64,000 nucleotides of DNA from Branchipolynoe longqiensis (lineage: Eukaryota > Annelida > Polychaeta > Phyllodocida > Polynoidae): assembly GCA_030323885.1 (NCBI GenBank), contig CM059199.1:74361050-74425049 (forward strand), given 5' to 3'. Position 1 is the stretch's first letter; each line of letters begins with the position of its first letter. Under the pieces are notes generated by a model. It searched no databases, was not told the origin of the DNA, and saw only the letters and a program-made list of their open reading frames with translations. The position numbers were made by a program, and so were the translations under genes. Of this stretch, positions 33,420 to 44,967 are shown piece by piece.

Positions 33420-33900
33420 ATAAACATTGTGTATGCGCGCGCAGCTTGGCTGCAGCACGAAGGCACACTGCCATTGAGTTGTCCAGTACGCGCAGTGCAA
33501 AACATTAGTTTTATTCAGATTTAATAGAAAGCAGAGCCCTAACCTTTTAAATTTAATGCAATCTGTTTGTTAAACATGCTTTCTGTATGTGTTCCAAACA
33601 GTTTGTTTCGAGGTGGTGGAGTTTTAGAGATATTTAACTTTTTCTGTATGAAGATTGGTCACGGCCATTGACAATGCATTCAGTTTGCTGGTATGTGCAG
33701 TGCAACACGTTAATTTTATTCAAAATTAATAGAAATGGACAACCCTAACTTTATAAATTAAAAATAATCTGGTTCTTTAAGATGTTTTTTGTATCTGTTC
33801 CAAGCTGTTTGTTTCTAGGTGGTGTGATTTTAGAGATATTTCACCTTTCTGTATGAAGATTGCTCATACTAGTCATAGCCATTGAGTTTGCAGTATGACA
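33420..33900. mobile_element. Element K copy, reverse orientation, ends decayed
   Basis: Carries both ~200-bp internal units of K on the opposite strand (TAGAGATATTTAACTTTTTC and TAGAGATATTTCACCTTTCT; GCAGTGCAAAACATTAG and GCAGTGCAACACGTTAA). The CCGG termini are not visible. Confidence 0.7.
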
Positions 33901-34305
33901 GTTTGTCATCCTGCAGCCAAACAGCGCACCCACTGACCTAAATACCTATGCTGACGTCATATGAAATAGGTCTATTCATTGGCTCAAATTATTCTTTCGT
34001 TAACTTTTATATATCACTGTTCGCCGTTATGTTTTTACTTGGAAATGGAGGCAATTACTGAAGTATTAATATTGCATGTCCAATCAAAACAGAGCTATCC
34101 TTCTTGGTTATTTGTGTTGAGGCATCAGACTAAGCCTCCGAAAAATGGTAAGGCAATAAAAAAAAGCACTTGGCAATATCGGCTATTTTCCCTAGTTGGC
34201 GTCTTGCGTAATACTATCTCTGATAGGGCAAACAGGGTCTGGTTCAGTGTTAGAATAGTGTGACTGAGTGGAATATTGCATCAGCATGGATTTGCGATTA
34301 CCTAG
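33901..34305. other. Unassigned stretch
   Basis: A 94-codon frame at 33979 has no recognised similarity. 34200-34262 faintly resembles the SINE-A core (AGGGCAAACAGGGTCTGGTT, AGTGTGACTGAGTGG). Confidence 0.35.
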
Positions 34306-34309
34306 TTAA

Positions 34310-34410
34310 AGTTACGTAGTCCAATCACATTTTCGAAACCAAAATATTAAGCTAGATTTCATTCCATATGCATACTAGTACCTTGTTTAGATATTTGAGC
34401 ACTTGTTAAA
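34310..34410. mobile_element. TTAA-type element F, left-end fragment
   Basis: TTAA then AGTTACGTAGTCCAATC, followed by the usual AGATTTCATTCCATAT; cut off at a TA tract. Confidence 0.7.
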
Positions 34411-34443
34411 TATATACACATATATTATATATATATATATATA

Positions 34444-34769
34444 CAGATGAACCTCGATCCAACGGACACCGATGAAACGGATTCCGGATCCAACGGACAC
34501 AATCCGCTAGAGTGAATATCTGAACATTTGCACACTTTAAGACAACTAGTTATTAGGGAACAGTATCAGCGAGGTAAGCAGTTGAAACTTGACACATTTT
34601 TTAAGCGCAAGGATCCTGAACCCCAGCATTCTAAACCCCAGCCTCCTGAACCCCCTGAAACCCAGTGTTTATTTTCGTACCCCACGGCAAATTTTGTCGC
34701 TGCAATGGACAAATGGCCTTAACGGACAACTGCTCCCCCCTATTAGTCCGTTGGATCGAGGTTCATCCA
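34444..34769 (+). mobile_element. Internally deleted Tigger/pogo element with transposase C-terminus
   Basis: Inverted ends CAGATGAACCTCGATCCAAC and the complement of GTTGGATCGAGGTTCATCC, flanked by TA. Only the last part of a transposase remains: a frame around 34528-34722 with REQYQRGKQLKLDTFFKRK. QLKLDTFF fits the PCNA-interacting (PIP) box Q-x-x-h-x-x-F-F; a PCNA-binding C-terminal motif is known for the pogo transposase. The DDE catalytic domain and DNA-binding domain are absent. Confidence 0.75.
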
Positions 34770-34884
34770 TATATATATATGGCTGGATAGCAGGACTATT
34801 AGTATTCAGTAAGTTTAATTAAACATGTCATTCTAAAAGTGTTTCAGTAAACACAGTAAATATCGCCAACGTTTGCCAAATAGA

Positions 34885-35175
34885 TAAATCAGTAAGAGCA
34901 TGAGCTTCCCGTGTGGAAGGGTGGGAGTTCGAATCCCGGCCAAGTTAGACCAATGACTTACCAACCTGATACTTCTTGCTACCTAGCCTGGTGCTTAGCA
35001 TGTCTAGGATGGGACAGGGACTGGTTACTGCAGTACCAGGATAATGTGACTGAGTGGGAAATCATGTCATGGTTTTTGGTTGTCAGGTCTCACAGGGAGG
35101 AAACACTATAAAGTTGCCATAAGTGAACATTGTCACAAGTTGCTCCCAATCCTGTTATGGCCGTATATGTTACGT
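34885..35175 (+). mobile_element. SINE-A copy
   Basis: GGGAGTTCGAATCCCGGCC is a perfect B-box arm; core follows; 3' tail lost after ATCCTGTTATGGCCG. Confidence 0.85.
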
Positions 35176-35274
35176 AATGTTGAGCATATTGATTAACATC
35201 TCTCAGTTATTTTTAAAAGCTGGCAACAAGTCAAACTTTACTGCAATTTGATTTAAATCTAACTCGGTGCTCTT

Positions 35275-35470
35275 TATATGCTATATAATTGATTATGGGA
35301 ATATAAATAAGCAATAGTCCCTAATGTTTTTCAGTGCCCTTATCCATACACATCTCGGTTCCCAACACCGCTTTTTCTCTGCAGCCCCCTTTGTAACCGG
35401 GCACTCTCTGCTTCCCGCCACCTGGGAACTGACTCCAACGGTCTCCCAGCTCTCACTTCAAAATGTATTT
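35275..35470 (+). repeat. Interspersed repeat Q, copy 1
   Basis: Matches the reverse complement of 52380-52565 through ATAAATAAGCAATAG, GGTTCCCAACACC, GGGCACTCTCTG, GGAACTGACTCCAAC and TCTCCCAGCTCTCACTTCAA. Starts with the TA-linked motif. Confidence 0.75.
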
Positions 35471-36129
35471 GTCATAAGTCCATAACAAACCTGACAATAC
35501 TACACTAATTGAACTCAATCAATTACTAAAGCAATTAATTGGAACCCAGGCGTATACCATAACATTGTCCATGTTATACGTAACATGGGTAATTCGCTGC
35601 GGAGGTGCGACGGCCTGGCCCCGCATCCCAGCACACGACCCGACTCGAGCTGGCACGCAAGAACACACCCTTCCCCATAGACCCGGCCCGCTACCGACCC
35701 GCCCCCTATATCCACTCGCCCGAACTACCGGCCCATACCTTGAGCACTGCCCGGCACTCACGGGGCTACGGTGGCGCCACCCTACGGGTACCACTCGCAC
35801 TAAGAGCAGCTCATAACGCAACCTCCCCACCTGTCCCCTGGACGCGCCCTGCTCACAATTGACCCGCCAGCCGACCGGACAATACGCACCAGAAATTCAC
35901 CCACCCACCCACACCTGGGGACAAGGATGAGGCGCTTAAGTGTTGAGGGTTCGAGTCGGTCCCTCTCGGATGGTCCAGCACCCTTGTGGGGGGTGGGGGG
36001 GGGGGGGCGTGGCTCTGGGGGCGGGGAGTGCGGCCATAAATCACCACAACGAACTGCCCCACCCCTCCCCGACATAGATACGAACTGGCCCTCCATGGCA
36101 TAGCTCCATGAAAAATTATAACACTGGAC
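35471..36129. other. GC-rich unassigned stretch
   Basis: 35580-35900 is CpG-rich with frames open on both strands but no recognised protein. 35930-36060 contains GAGGGTTCGAGTCGGTCCC (B-box-like) and a G run. Confidence 0.35.
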
Positions 36130-36475
36130 TGAACCCATTCTTGTCCATCCCCCCCACCCACCCTTCCCACACCACACAGCTACGTACAAGCCTATGATAT
36201 GTAAATAGGAGTAGGCTAGTCTAGTAATAAGAGTAGAAAAAATTAAGCACATATATGCCAAGAAAATCCAAAAAAATTAACATAGACTACTAACCAGACC
36301 AACCAACTATCTATCTGCTACTGAAATACAGGCACTCAAATACCTTATCAGCAGCTACTGTGTGATAAGATAACACCAACACTACAGCTGGCCAGCATTG
36401 AAAACAAGCCTGAATGCCCAGGCTTACATGCTATGGACAGTATAAATACAGCCTCAATAAAAAATATTAAAAAAT
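36130..36475 (+). repeat. Interspersed repeat G, copy 2
   Basis: TAGGAGTAGGCTAGTCTAG through ACTACAGCTGGCCAGCATTG to CCTCAATAAAA, then an A-rich tail. Gives the empty site for the LINE at 16126. Confidence 0.8.
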
Positions 36476-36623
36476 GTTAAAACAAAAAAAACTGCTCATT
36501 GTGACAATGTAATGCTATGTACCTAACCATTTAAACCTCTAACCTCTCAAATGACACTGTACTTGATATCTATCATAACTATACATATATCTCTGCCTGT
36601 AACCTTCCTTCTGATCAGACCAG

Positions 36624-36950
36624 CCAGGATGGCCGAATGAGTTAGAGCGCCGCCTCCCATACTGGTAGATCATGGGGTCGTGGGTTCGAACGCCGGTCGA
36701 GTCAAATCAATGACTTAAAAATTTATACTTGTTGCTTCCTAGCCAGGTGCTCAGCATTATTATGATAGGGCAAGGACTGGTGTGCTCAGTGTCAGGATAA
36801 TGTGACTGAGTGGGATACCAAGTCATGGTGCCGGCGGCCTGGTTTCCCAGTGGGACAGCACTATAAAGTCGCCATGAGTGTGCACTGTCACAAGTCGGTA
36901 CCCATCCTGATATGACCTAGGATGTAAAACAACAACAAACGAACAAACAA
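36624..36950 (+). mobile_element. SINE-A, best-preserved full-length copy
   Basis: Starts CCAGCCAGGATGGCCGAATG; A-box in GCCGAATGAGTTAGAGCG; B-box in GTGGGTTCGAACGCC; then the core and a AAACAACAACAAACGAACAA tail. A good reference for the family. Confidence 0.9.
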
Positions 36951-36954
36951 TCCT

Positions 36955-37125
36955 TCCGATCATCAAGGGGCCAATAAAGCCACATTATACCAGTCGTGCC
37001 TCCGTCTTTTTTAGTGAATTCCTCACAGTTATCCAGCGTTGAAATCAAGCACCCTCGTGGGAGCTTACACGCTATGGGCAGAATAAATACTGTAGCCAAA
37101 AATAAAAAAAAAATAAAAAAATAGA
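36955..37125 (+). repeat. Repeat G, diverged 3' part
   Basis: CCAGCGTTGAAATCAAGCACC and CTATGGGCAGAATAAATACTG parallel the last 120 bp of repeat G and end in an A-rich tail. Confidence 0.55.
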
Positions 37126-37445
37126 TCAATCAACTCACCGCACACATCTGTATATTCCCGTTGCTCCCTTGTTGATACAAATGATGTTCCCGTGTTGGAA
37201 AACCGGCGTGTCGAGATCCACGGGGTACCCAGAGTTCTCACGCCCATCTGTAAAAAAAATTAAAAAAATAAAAAATCACCATTTAATCCCTTAATTGGAA
37301 ATTAACAGGAAATAAATTAGATCTGCATCTGTAATGCAAAATGAACAAATGGTAATCTGAAATAAAATTAAATCAATGAAAATGTCCGTGGCCAGGCGCT
37401 TGGTCTGCTTCCTAAGGGAGAAGCAGAACTAAAAAATATCCATGT
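37126..37445. other. Unassigned stretch
   Basis: A-rich patches; no recognised feature. Confidence 0.3.
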
Positions 37446-37447
37446 GG

Positions 37448-37908
37448 AGAGTCTTAGGCACAAAACTCTGTAAACGCCAACCGAAAATGTGAGATAAACA
37501 TAGTCAAAACTTCAAAAAAAGTTCAGTTTGTGTACTTTCATATCTGTTGTTGTTCATTTGCCACGTAATCATTTCATCCAAAGCAAATTATTAACAAAAC
37601 TTTTCTTTTTCTATGGGAATTTGTTTCCCTTGACCACAAATATATGATTGTGAGCTTTCTAATTTAATGAGTGTCTATTGGCACTTAATTGATTGTCTGC
37701 TTTTACATGTAAAAGCGATGGTTTGAACAAAAAACTAACAATATGGCCTATGCTGCCGACACAGCGTAAAGCAACCACCAATCAATCAATCAATCAATCC
37801 AAAGAAAAGTGAAATTAGTGTGAATTAAAATTAACTTCATGTAAACAAAAATGTTATTGAAATTATATTTGGATTGGCGTTTACAAGGTTTTGCGCCTGA
37901 ATTCTACA
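37448..37908. mobile_element. Palindromic MITE, family C copy 3 (long, diverged)
   Basis: Left CACAAAACTCTGTAAACGCC and right GGATTGGCGTTTACAAGG arms match the family; the outermost bases have decayed and ~250 bp of extra interior is present. Confidence 0.7.
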
Positions 37909-38185
37909 TACTATGTCCTTCATTTTAGTTCTTGGGAAGTACTAATACACTTAATATAATTTGTTTTGAAACCATGGCTATGCGGGTTGAGCCTGATAAG
38001 TCATGATGATACGTAGCGAGGAGACAGTTGGAAGTGATAGTTAAGGATGGTGTTTCCCTCCCACGGAGGCGCAGTGTCCAAGAACGGGGACATGCAGACT
38101 GCATTGGTTACAACCACAACAAACAGAGGAAAGTCACTAATCAACTTACCATGAATTAGTAACACACACCGCTGTCAGGATGGTT

Positions 38186-38556
38186 GTTTGTTGGAGTTTC
38201 ACGTCCTGGCAACATCTAAGGTCATATCAGGACGGGTACCGACTTATGACAGTGCACACTCAAAGGTCATATCAGGACCTGTACGGACTTGTGACGTTGC
38301 ATGCTCATGATGACTTAATAGTGCTGCACCTCTGGGAAATCAGGCTGCCGGCATCATGACCTAATATCCCACTCAGTCACATTATCCTGACACTTAGCTA
38401 CCCAGTCCTTGTGCTATCCTATTAATGCCAAGTGCCAGGCTAGGTAGTGACAAGTATCAATTTGATAAGTCATTGGTTTGAGTCCAACGGGAATTGAACT
38501 CCCGATCTCCCGCACGGGTGGCCTGTGAATTACTGATTCAGCCCCAGCATCCCATC
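38186..38556 (-). mobile_element. SINE-A with internal duplication
   Basis: Minus-strand copy in which the AGGTCATATCAGGAC block near the 3' end is present twice (38218 and 38263). Confidence 0.85.
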
Positions 38557-39664
38557 ACCTTCATCAGTGATCACCACCTGAGATATCACAATTCTCACAC
38601 CAAAATATGTACTGTGGGGCAATATAAATGAGGACACACATATATACACACCAATTAGGCAGTCAGGCAATAACCAAGTAGAACTCCACTATTTCAAAAA
38701 CAAATTGGAGGTCCATTGCTGGATTAAGCAGGGATATATTACAATTGCAGACAATTGGTCTTCTTCATTCCCTATCCTAATAATGCCGAATGCCAGGCTA
38801 GGTAGAAGCAAGTATAATTTACAACACAAACAAGGGACTGCATGCGATGGACTTTTATTCAGGCCAAATGTCAGAGTATAGAAGGTAATGTTCAGATAAG
38901 GTACATGAATTCAATGAGTCAGTGAATCAGGCTCTCAACCCTATCAATCCTTGTCGTCTTATCGTAGGGATGGGTGGGCGGCCAATTAAGCTGGTGGTTG
39001 TTGTCGGTCCGGCAGCTGGAGGCGATGTGTAGAAATCCAGGACCTGGTGGCCCGTCATCAACCGGATGTGACATCACAGTTCTTGTGCGGCAAGATGTGG
39101 TTCCATGGAGGTCAGTCACGGGGTTTTGGGCGTCGAGATCGAACCCAGGTGGAGCCAACGCAGCAGCAGTCCCCCTGTTCATCTGCAAATTACCCATGTT
39201 GACGAACCAACATGAACATTCCATTGACTCAGGCCAGCATTCAAACTCGCGGATTAGAAACCATGGACCTACCAAATTGGGAGGCGGACGCTCAACTCAT
39301 TCGGGTGACCAGGTCACAGAGGCCTGAGTTGTGTGGTGTGGACCACCCCAAGATGCGTATCTTGGAAGAGGCGTATTATCCAATGTTCAGGTGCTGGCAG
39401 CCCCCCCGCCTTTGTCTGCTGCTTAACGCCTCATTGAGTGGCCCGGATAAGTAAGTGGTATTGAACTGCCATGGCTGAAGCTGGTAATCCACCAGTAGTC
39501 TTGATATGAAGCCAATTGAGAGGAGCGCAGGCAATGATGATGGTAACAAGCGCAGTGCGCACCACCATGCCATGGGTAACTATCCCACTTACAGAATGAA
39601 GCTTACTGTGGGATTACTGGTCCAGTTATCTGTCACTCCAGCAGTGGATAGACTGTCAGAAACT
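38557..39664. other. Mostly unassigned, with SINE fragments
   Basis: 38765-38815 is a SINE-A core fragment (CCTATCCTAATAATGCCGAA). 39285-39310 (GGCGGACGCTCAACTCATTC) resembles a SINE head on the minus strand. The overlapping frames at 38919-39454 match nothing I recognise. Confidence 0.4.
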
Positions 39665-39771
39665 GTGCTGCTGTATATATAATATGATATAAGATATAAA
39701 GTAGAATATAATATTATTATTATTATTTTATTATCCTGGATATAAATAAGAAATACAATATCAAATATAAG
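39665..39771. repeat. AT-rich minisatellite, left part
   Basis: ATATAA/ATATGA words; continues beyond the TRIM-like element at 40350. Confidence 0.7.
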
Positions 39772-39775
39772 ATAA

Positions 39776-40345
39776 TGTAGTGGTCTGCACTGACCTCTCA
39801 GGTAATGAGCCGCATAGACAGGTAGGCGTGGGTAGTATGATGTTATCAGGGAGCCTAAGAGAGCGGCAGTCAAGTAATGAAAGCAGTCTTTGTCACACCG
39901 CAACTGCCAGCATCATGATGATGATGAGGTGGTGTGATGGTTAGCACCCTGGCCCGGAATGCAAAGAGATGTGGGTTCGAGTCCCGCTCTAGGCACAATA
40001 TTTCCCATTTTCATCACCCTGCACGACACTGATGACATGACCAGGATCCTGTACAAGCTATGCGCTGTATAGTTGTTGAACCTACCCTGTGTATGTAAGT
40101 GTGTTGCATTGCCTATATGTATGTAATTGTCAGCATTAAAAGACTTACAATTCCAGAGGGACGAGTGTAGTGGTCTGCACTGACCTCTCAGGCAAGGAGC
40201 CGCATAGACAGGTAGGCATGGGTAGTGTGTTGATATCAGGGAGCCTAGGTGGTGTAATGGTTAGCACACTGGCCCGGACTGCAGAGATGTGGGTTCGAGT
40301 CCCGCTCTAGGCACAATATTTCCCTTTTCATCAACCCCCATGACA
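39776..40345 (+). mobile_element. TRIM-like element, two-LTR form
   Basis: Same family as 27254-28394. LTR 39776-40028 (including a ~68-bp nested insertion), spacer 40029-40165, LTR 40166-40345. First LTR starts TGTAGTGG, second ends CATGACA, and ATAA flanks it at 39772-39775 and 40346-40349. Without the nested piece this is a ~500-bp canonical unit. Spacer ends CCAGAGGGACGAG. Confidence 0.75.
39859..39926 (+). mobile_element. L3 retroposon tail nested in the TRIM LTR
   Basis: GGCAGTCAAGTAATGAAAGC to GATGATGATGA matches the last 70 bases of the retroposon at 25684-26074. It splits the tRNA-like sequence right after its acceptor-like stem. Confidence 0.8.
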
Positions 40346-40349
40346 ATAA

Positions 40350-40640
40350 TATCAAATATCAAATGAAATATAAAAGGGAATGTCTAACGGAATAGCAAAT
40401 AAAATATCAAATAAAATGTTTGATAAATATACCCCAAAAATGTCAAGTACAATCTCAATAAATATAGAATAAAATATGACATAAACTATAATTAAATATA
40501 AAAACCATGAATCAAATATAAATACACAATACAATAAAATCTGAAATAAAATATCGCATAAAATATGAAATAAAATATATAATAAAATAGCAAATACAAT
40601 GGAGAATAAATTAGCAAATAAAATACACAATAACGTGACA
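40350..40640. repeat. AT-rich minisatellite (AATAAAATATCAA)
   Basis: Irregular 12-17-bp units of AATAAAATA and TATCAAATA. Confidence 0.8.
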
Positions 40641-41419
40641 TGCACGTGTTGGTGTTGTTCTAATGCTGTCACAGCTAATTGTACAATACATATTATATTT
40701 ATAGTTATAAGAGATATAAGGTAAGATATGTATTTATTTCCACATGATCATTGTACATACAAGCTGATATATCTATATATCAGTAATGTAACATATAGCG
40801 CACTATGTGAGTATAATGGGGTGGAAAGTAATTACATCTTTCTTTGGGAGTGGTTTGTAACCTTACAACGGTTACCAGCTGCAGCACTGCAGCAATACAG
40901 AAAGGCACCGATAACTCAGTCCAATCTTTGGATTGAAGATAAAACTTCAGGGGGGACGGTTGTGGAAGTGGGGTGTGCTTTACAACAATTTAACAAAGAG
41001 TTGTTGGGCCGGACCCGGATCACTCTGGTCCGGCGGTAGTAGTGCACTTGTATCCAGCAGCTGGGGGTTAAGGAGGAAATAACGGGAAAAGGTGGGTTCT
41101 GCAGTAAGAAGAAAGCGAGACAGCGAAAAAGGAAAAGGGCCCACCCCGGGAAACAACTGCATTGATCAGGGGGAGGAGTAAGCCAGAGAGGAAAAAAAAG
41201 AAATGGTAGTATAGAGGAAAGAGAAATGAGAGTTGACTCAAAGGCTTGTGTCTCCTTGCTTTGTGGTGACCAGTCGGCGAACCGGAGACACGGATGGAGT
41301 AAGAGGTAGAAAGTGAAATGCTGGCCGGCTCCCCCTCCTGGAAGTCTTTTCAGATATAGCGGAGAGGAGAAGAAGAGGTGTGGATGAAGTGCGGCCCAGA
41401 TAGCAAGTGTGGTAATTGC
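40641..41419. other. Unassigned stretch
   Basis: A TA-linked motif copy (ACTATGTGAGTATAATGG, 40801) near the left end, purine-rich text 41070-41230. No coding similarity recognised. Confidence 0.35.
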
Positions 41420-41873
41420 TTGGTACTACGTTACCAATTATTCTATGTACTCCAGCCATGATTCTAAAGCGTGTGACCGGTGGCACTGCCATCAGTCCTC
41501 CTCGTCCCACCAGCGGGACGCCCAATGGAAGGTAACCATGCCAAAAGTAGCCAGATAGCACACCACACAGGTACGTACAAGCCTATGATATGTAAATAGG
41601 AGTAGGCTAGTCTAGTAGTAAGAGTAGACAAAATAAAACACATATATGCCAAGAAAATCCAAACAAATTAACATAGATTACTAACCAGACCAACCAACTA
41701 TCTATCTGCTGCTGAAATGCAGGCAATCAAATACCTTATCAGCAGATACTGTATGATAAGATAACACTGACACTACAGCTTGCCACCATTGAAAACAAGC
41801 CTGAATACCCAGGCTTATATGCTATGGACAATATAAATACAGCCTCAATAAAATTAAAATAAATTCCTTTTTT
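41420..41873 (+). repeat. Interspersed repeat G, copy 3
   Basis: Longest copy; GCCCAATGGAAGGTAACCAT through CCTCAATAAAATTAAAAT. A SINE-A 3' fragment follows directly. Confidence 0.8.
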
Positions 41874-41970
41874 TTAAAGTCGCCATGAGTGCGCACTGCC
41901 ACAAGTCGGTACCCGTCCTGATATGACCTTAGATGTTGCAAGGAGGTATAACTCCAACAACCAACCAACT
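41874..41970 (+). mobile_element. SINE-A 3' fragment
   Basis: AAAGTCGCCATGAGTGCGCA to ACCAACCAAC, 5' truncated. Confidence 0.8.
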
Positions 41971-42321
41971 GAATTGCCTAATTAAATGTAAGGCGTGAGC
42001 TGGTTATTGACGAACTGTGGGTACAACAGAACAGAGTGCGTTAGTAACACAACCCCTTGTAACAATATCAGTTGCGCTGCCGTTCATTTGATATCACCCA
42101 ACTGATATCACCAGGTATCGGAATTTGCAACCCCGCCCCCCTCCCATATCACTCTCTTATCTCGCCGCAGTAAACAGCTGGTAAAGGTGACGCCAGTAAA
42201 CATCCGAGTGTTCCCAGGTCAGCTTCAGCGCATAATTTGATGACACAACAAGGAACTACAGTATGGTAATTTATTAACATAATAAATTGCCATCAAATCA
42301 TCAAGAGTAGCCTCTGTTGTC
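41971..42321. other. Unassigned stretch
   Basis: No recognised feature. Confidence 0.3.
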
Positions 42322-42740
42322 ACCTATCATGAATCAATGTGGCGCTTAGGTATCAATCATGTATATTTTGGTGGGAGTAAAGAAGAACAGCCCTACCCCC
42401 CATTGTCTATGTCATTACCTATCATGAATCAGTGTGGCGCTTAGGTATCAATCATGTATATTTTGGTGGGAGTAAAGAAGAACAGCCCTACCCCCCCATT
42501 GTCTCTGTCATTACCTATCATGAATCAGATTGATGCATAAGTGCATACCATGTGTGATTCAGCGGGAGGAAGCAGGAACAGCCTAGCCGCCCTCGTCTCA
42601 TCACCTTTCATGAATCAGATCGCTGTATCGCTACAGATCATGTGTGATTCGGTGTGTGTGTGGGGGGGGGGGGGGGGGGTAAGAACAGCCAACCCCCCTG
42701 CCCCACTCCCCTCTCTGTCGCCACCTAGCATGTGCTCCCG
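42322..42740. repeat. ~95-bp tandem repeat, four units
   Basis: ACCTATCATGAATCA-TGTGGC and GTGGGAGTAAAGAAGAACAG recur at ~42322, 42418, 42515 and 42605. The first two are nearly identical, the last two diverged, with a G run at 42661. Confidence 0.85.
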
Positions 42741-42887
42741 GAACTAACATGTCCATTTCATCGATCCCACCCATATTTTAAACTTAAAGGCGATCTTTCT
42801 TGTGTTGACTGCTTGACTGATTTCTGGCTGTTCACGTTTATTCTGCCATAAAGTATCCGCCTCTGGTGAACAACAAATCCCTTCTAA

Positions 42888-43306
42888 AGGGGCTGTCACA
42901 TTAGGGTTTTTTGCGGGAGCGTATGGCGGCGTAGGCGCGTTACGTCATATACGTCGGCATACGCCGTATACGCTACTCATACGCTACGCATACGCTACTC
43001 ATACGCTACTCATACGCTACTCATATGCCGCCAGATGCCGCCAGATGCCGGCTTATGTGAAGCGTATGAGGCATACGCCGCCATACGCTTTCATAAATCC
43101 GTCCGTCCAAATTTTTTTGTGCATGCTCAAAGAAACTCGACCTATGAGGGCGTATGGCCCATACTGTAAAAAAATGTCACAGCACGCTCCCATACGCTCC
43201 TCAAAACCACCCGAAAGGTCACCAAATGTCATCATAGGCCGGCACGCGCAGGACCTACGTAGGTTTTCAATACGCTCCCGCCATACGCCGTAATGTGACA
43301 GGGCCT
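42888..43306. mobile_element. TIR element, CATACGCT family, TAA duplication
   Basis: Ends AGGGGCTGTCACATTA and the complement of TAATGTGACAGGGCCT; inner GCGGGAGCGTATGGCGGCGTA recurs inverted. TAA at 42885-42887 and 43307-43309. The interior is built from CATACGCTACT and GCCGCCAGAT repeats. Confidence 0.85.
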
Positions 43307-43488
43307 TAACAATGAATCACCATAATTGTCTTGAACTGCATTTAGATCTTTCAAATATAATCAAATGTCCAGTGGTATATGGGTCTTGGGTGTTGTTTTT
43401 CATTGTAAAATTCATAGCGCTTAATGATAATGTGTTTGTCATTCCATGGTAAATATATCCTCTTTAATAGGCCAGAGTCTCAGTTGTC

Positions 43489-43827
43489 TCAGTTTGTTGT
43501 TGTTATATGTCCTAGCAACATCTAAGGTCATATCAGGACGGGTATCGACTTGTGACAGTGGGCACTCATGGCGACTTTATAGTGCTGCCCCACCGGAAGA
43601 CCAGGCCACCAGTACCATGACCTGATATCCCACTCAGTCACATTATCCACACACTGAGCTAACCAGTGCTTGCCCTATCCTAATAATGCCGAGTGCCAGG
43701 CTAGGAAGCAACAAGTATTAAGGTTTAAGTCATTGGTTTGACTCCACCAGGGTTCGAACCCACGACCGCACGATCTACCAACAAGGGAGACGGACGCTCT
43801 AACCCATTCGGTCATCCCGTCTGGTTT
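43489..43827 (-). mobile_element. SINE-A, full length
   Basis: Minus strand; tail GTTTGTTGTTGTT at left, head ending CGGTCATCCCGTCTGG at right, B-box complement GGGTTCGAACCCACGAC. Confidence 0.9.
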
Positions 43828-44248
43828 TAGGCCAGTGTACCAGACTGCTAGATTTGTGTTTGTTTTTGTTGATAAGACAGTTTATTCATCAGAACATGCA
43901 TTTTTTCAACGCCGAGGCACTGGTCTTCAGGCCATTTAAATTACATTGTAAATAGGTAGTTGAACGGAATTCTTGGTGCATTAATTTTTCCAGAGTACAG
44001 ATGATGCCTGTATTTTAGTCAACTTCCAAGTGGCCAAGCGAGAGTCATTCTAGCATATATACTGCCCATATATTCACTAAGTAGGGATTGATCATTTAAA
44101 CCTGGTTTCAGCTGGTACTTACAATATCTAGGCTAGTCTAGTCCTACTTCAAGGCCGAAGGGTCCATATTTAGGGGTGTCTGGCACAATTAACACAATGG
44201 ACACATTTTCTGGAATAACCTGTTTTACACTCTATGGACAGAACTTGG
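43828..44248. other. Unassigned stretch
   Basis: No recognised feature. Confidence 0.3.
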
Positions 44249-44514
44249 ATGTATGCAGGTATTGCAGGTATAGCAATACCTCAGGGAGTTTGACGGCCCT
44301 GCCCTGCAGAGTTGTAAACCACTGCCTTGTGGTACAGGTTCTTGACAGAACCGAAGGCTAAGGGAGCAAACCCTAAACAGAAAACCATGTCACTGTGGCA
44401 GCATTAAGGGCGGTTGATGTATGGAACTCCCAACATCTCCCGACCAGCCACTGCAGGGACAAATAGTTTTGCGCCTGTCTTGACATGTTCTTGCTGGTGT
44501 GAAACCTCTATATC
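44249..44514 (+). mobile_element. Short retroposon L3, copy 2, 3' truncated
   Basis: Starts at the shared boundary GTATGCAGGTATTGCAGG (with a 13-bp duplication) and matches 25684 through GACATGTTCTTGC. It stops where element K sequence begins. Confidence 0.75.
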
Positions 44515-44905
44515 TCTCAAATTACACCACCTAGAAGCAACCCACTTGGAACACATATAGAAAACATATTCAATGAATAGATTATATTAAAGTTATAAGG
44601 TTAGGCTTCTGCACTTCTATTAATTTTGAATAAAACTAATGTTTTGCACTGCGCATACCATGAAACTGAAGGCATTATCAATGGTCGTGAGCAATCTTCA
44701 TACAGAAAATACAGAAAAAGTGAAATATCTCTAAAACCACACCACCTAGAAACAAATCGATTGGTACACATATAGAAAACATCTTTACCAAAAACATTAT
44801 ATTAAAGTTATAAGGTTAGTGATGATGCTGTTCGATTCTGATGCATGCGCAGAAGCGATGTGTCCCTCACAAACTGGTGTGCCGCGGAAACTGCAACACC
44901 GGGAT
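44515..44905. mobile_element. Element K copy, left end missing
   Basis: Both internal units (TATCTCTCAAATTACACCAC, TATCTCTAAAACCACACCAC) and the right end GGAAACTGCAACACCGGG. Confidence 0.8.
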
Positions 44906-44967
44906 GCAAATGGCTGAGTAGAGTAACTCGGAGGTGGAACTGACATATGGCGCCAGGGCGCAGTGTC

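Noticed and set aside
40352..40672. Hydrophobic minus-strand frame resembling a membrane protein
   Set aside because: Ile/Leu/Phe richness comes from AATAAAATA repeats.
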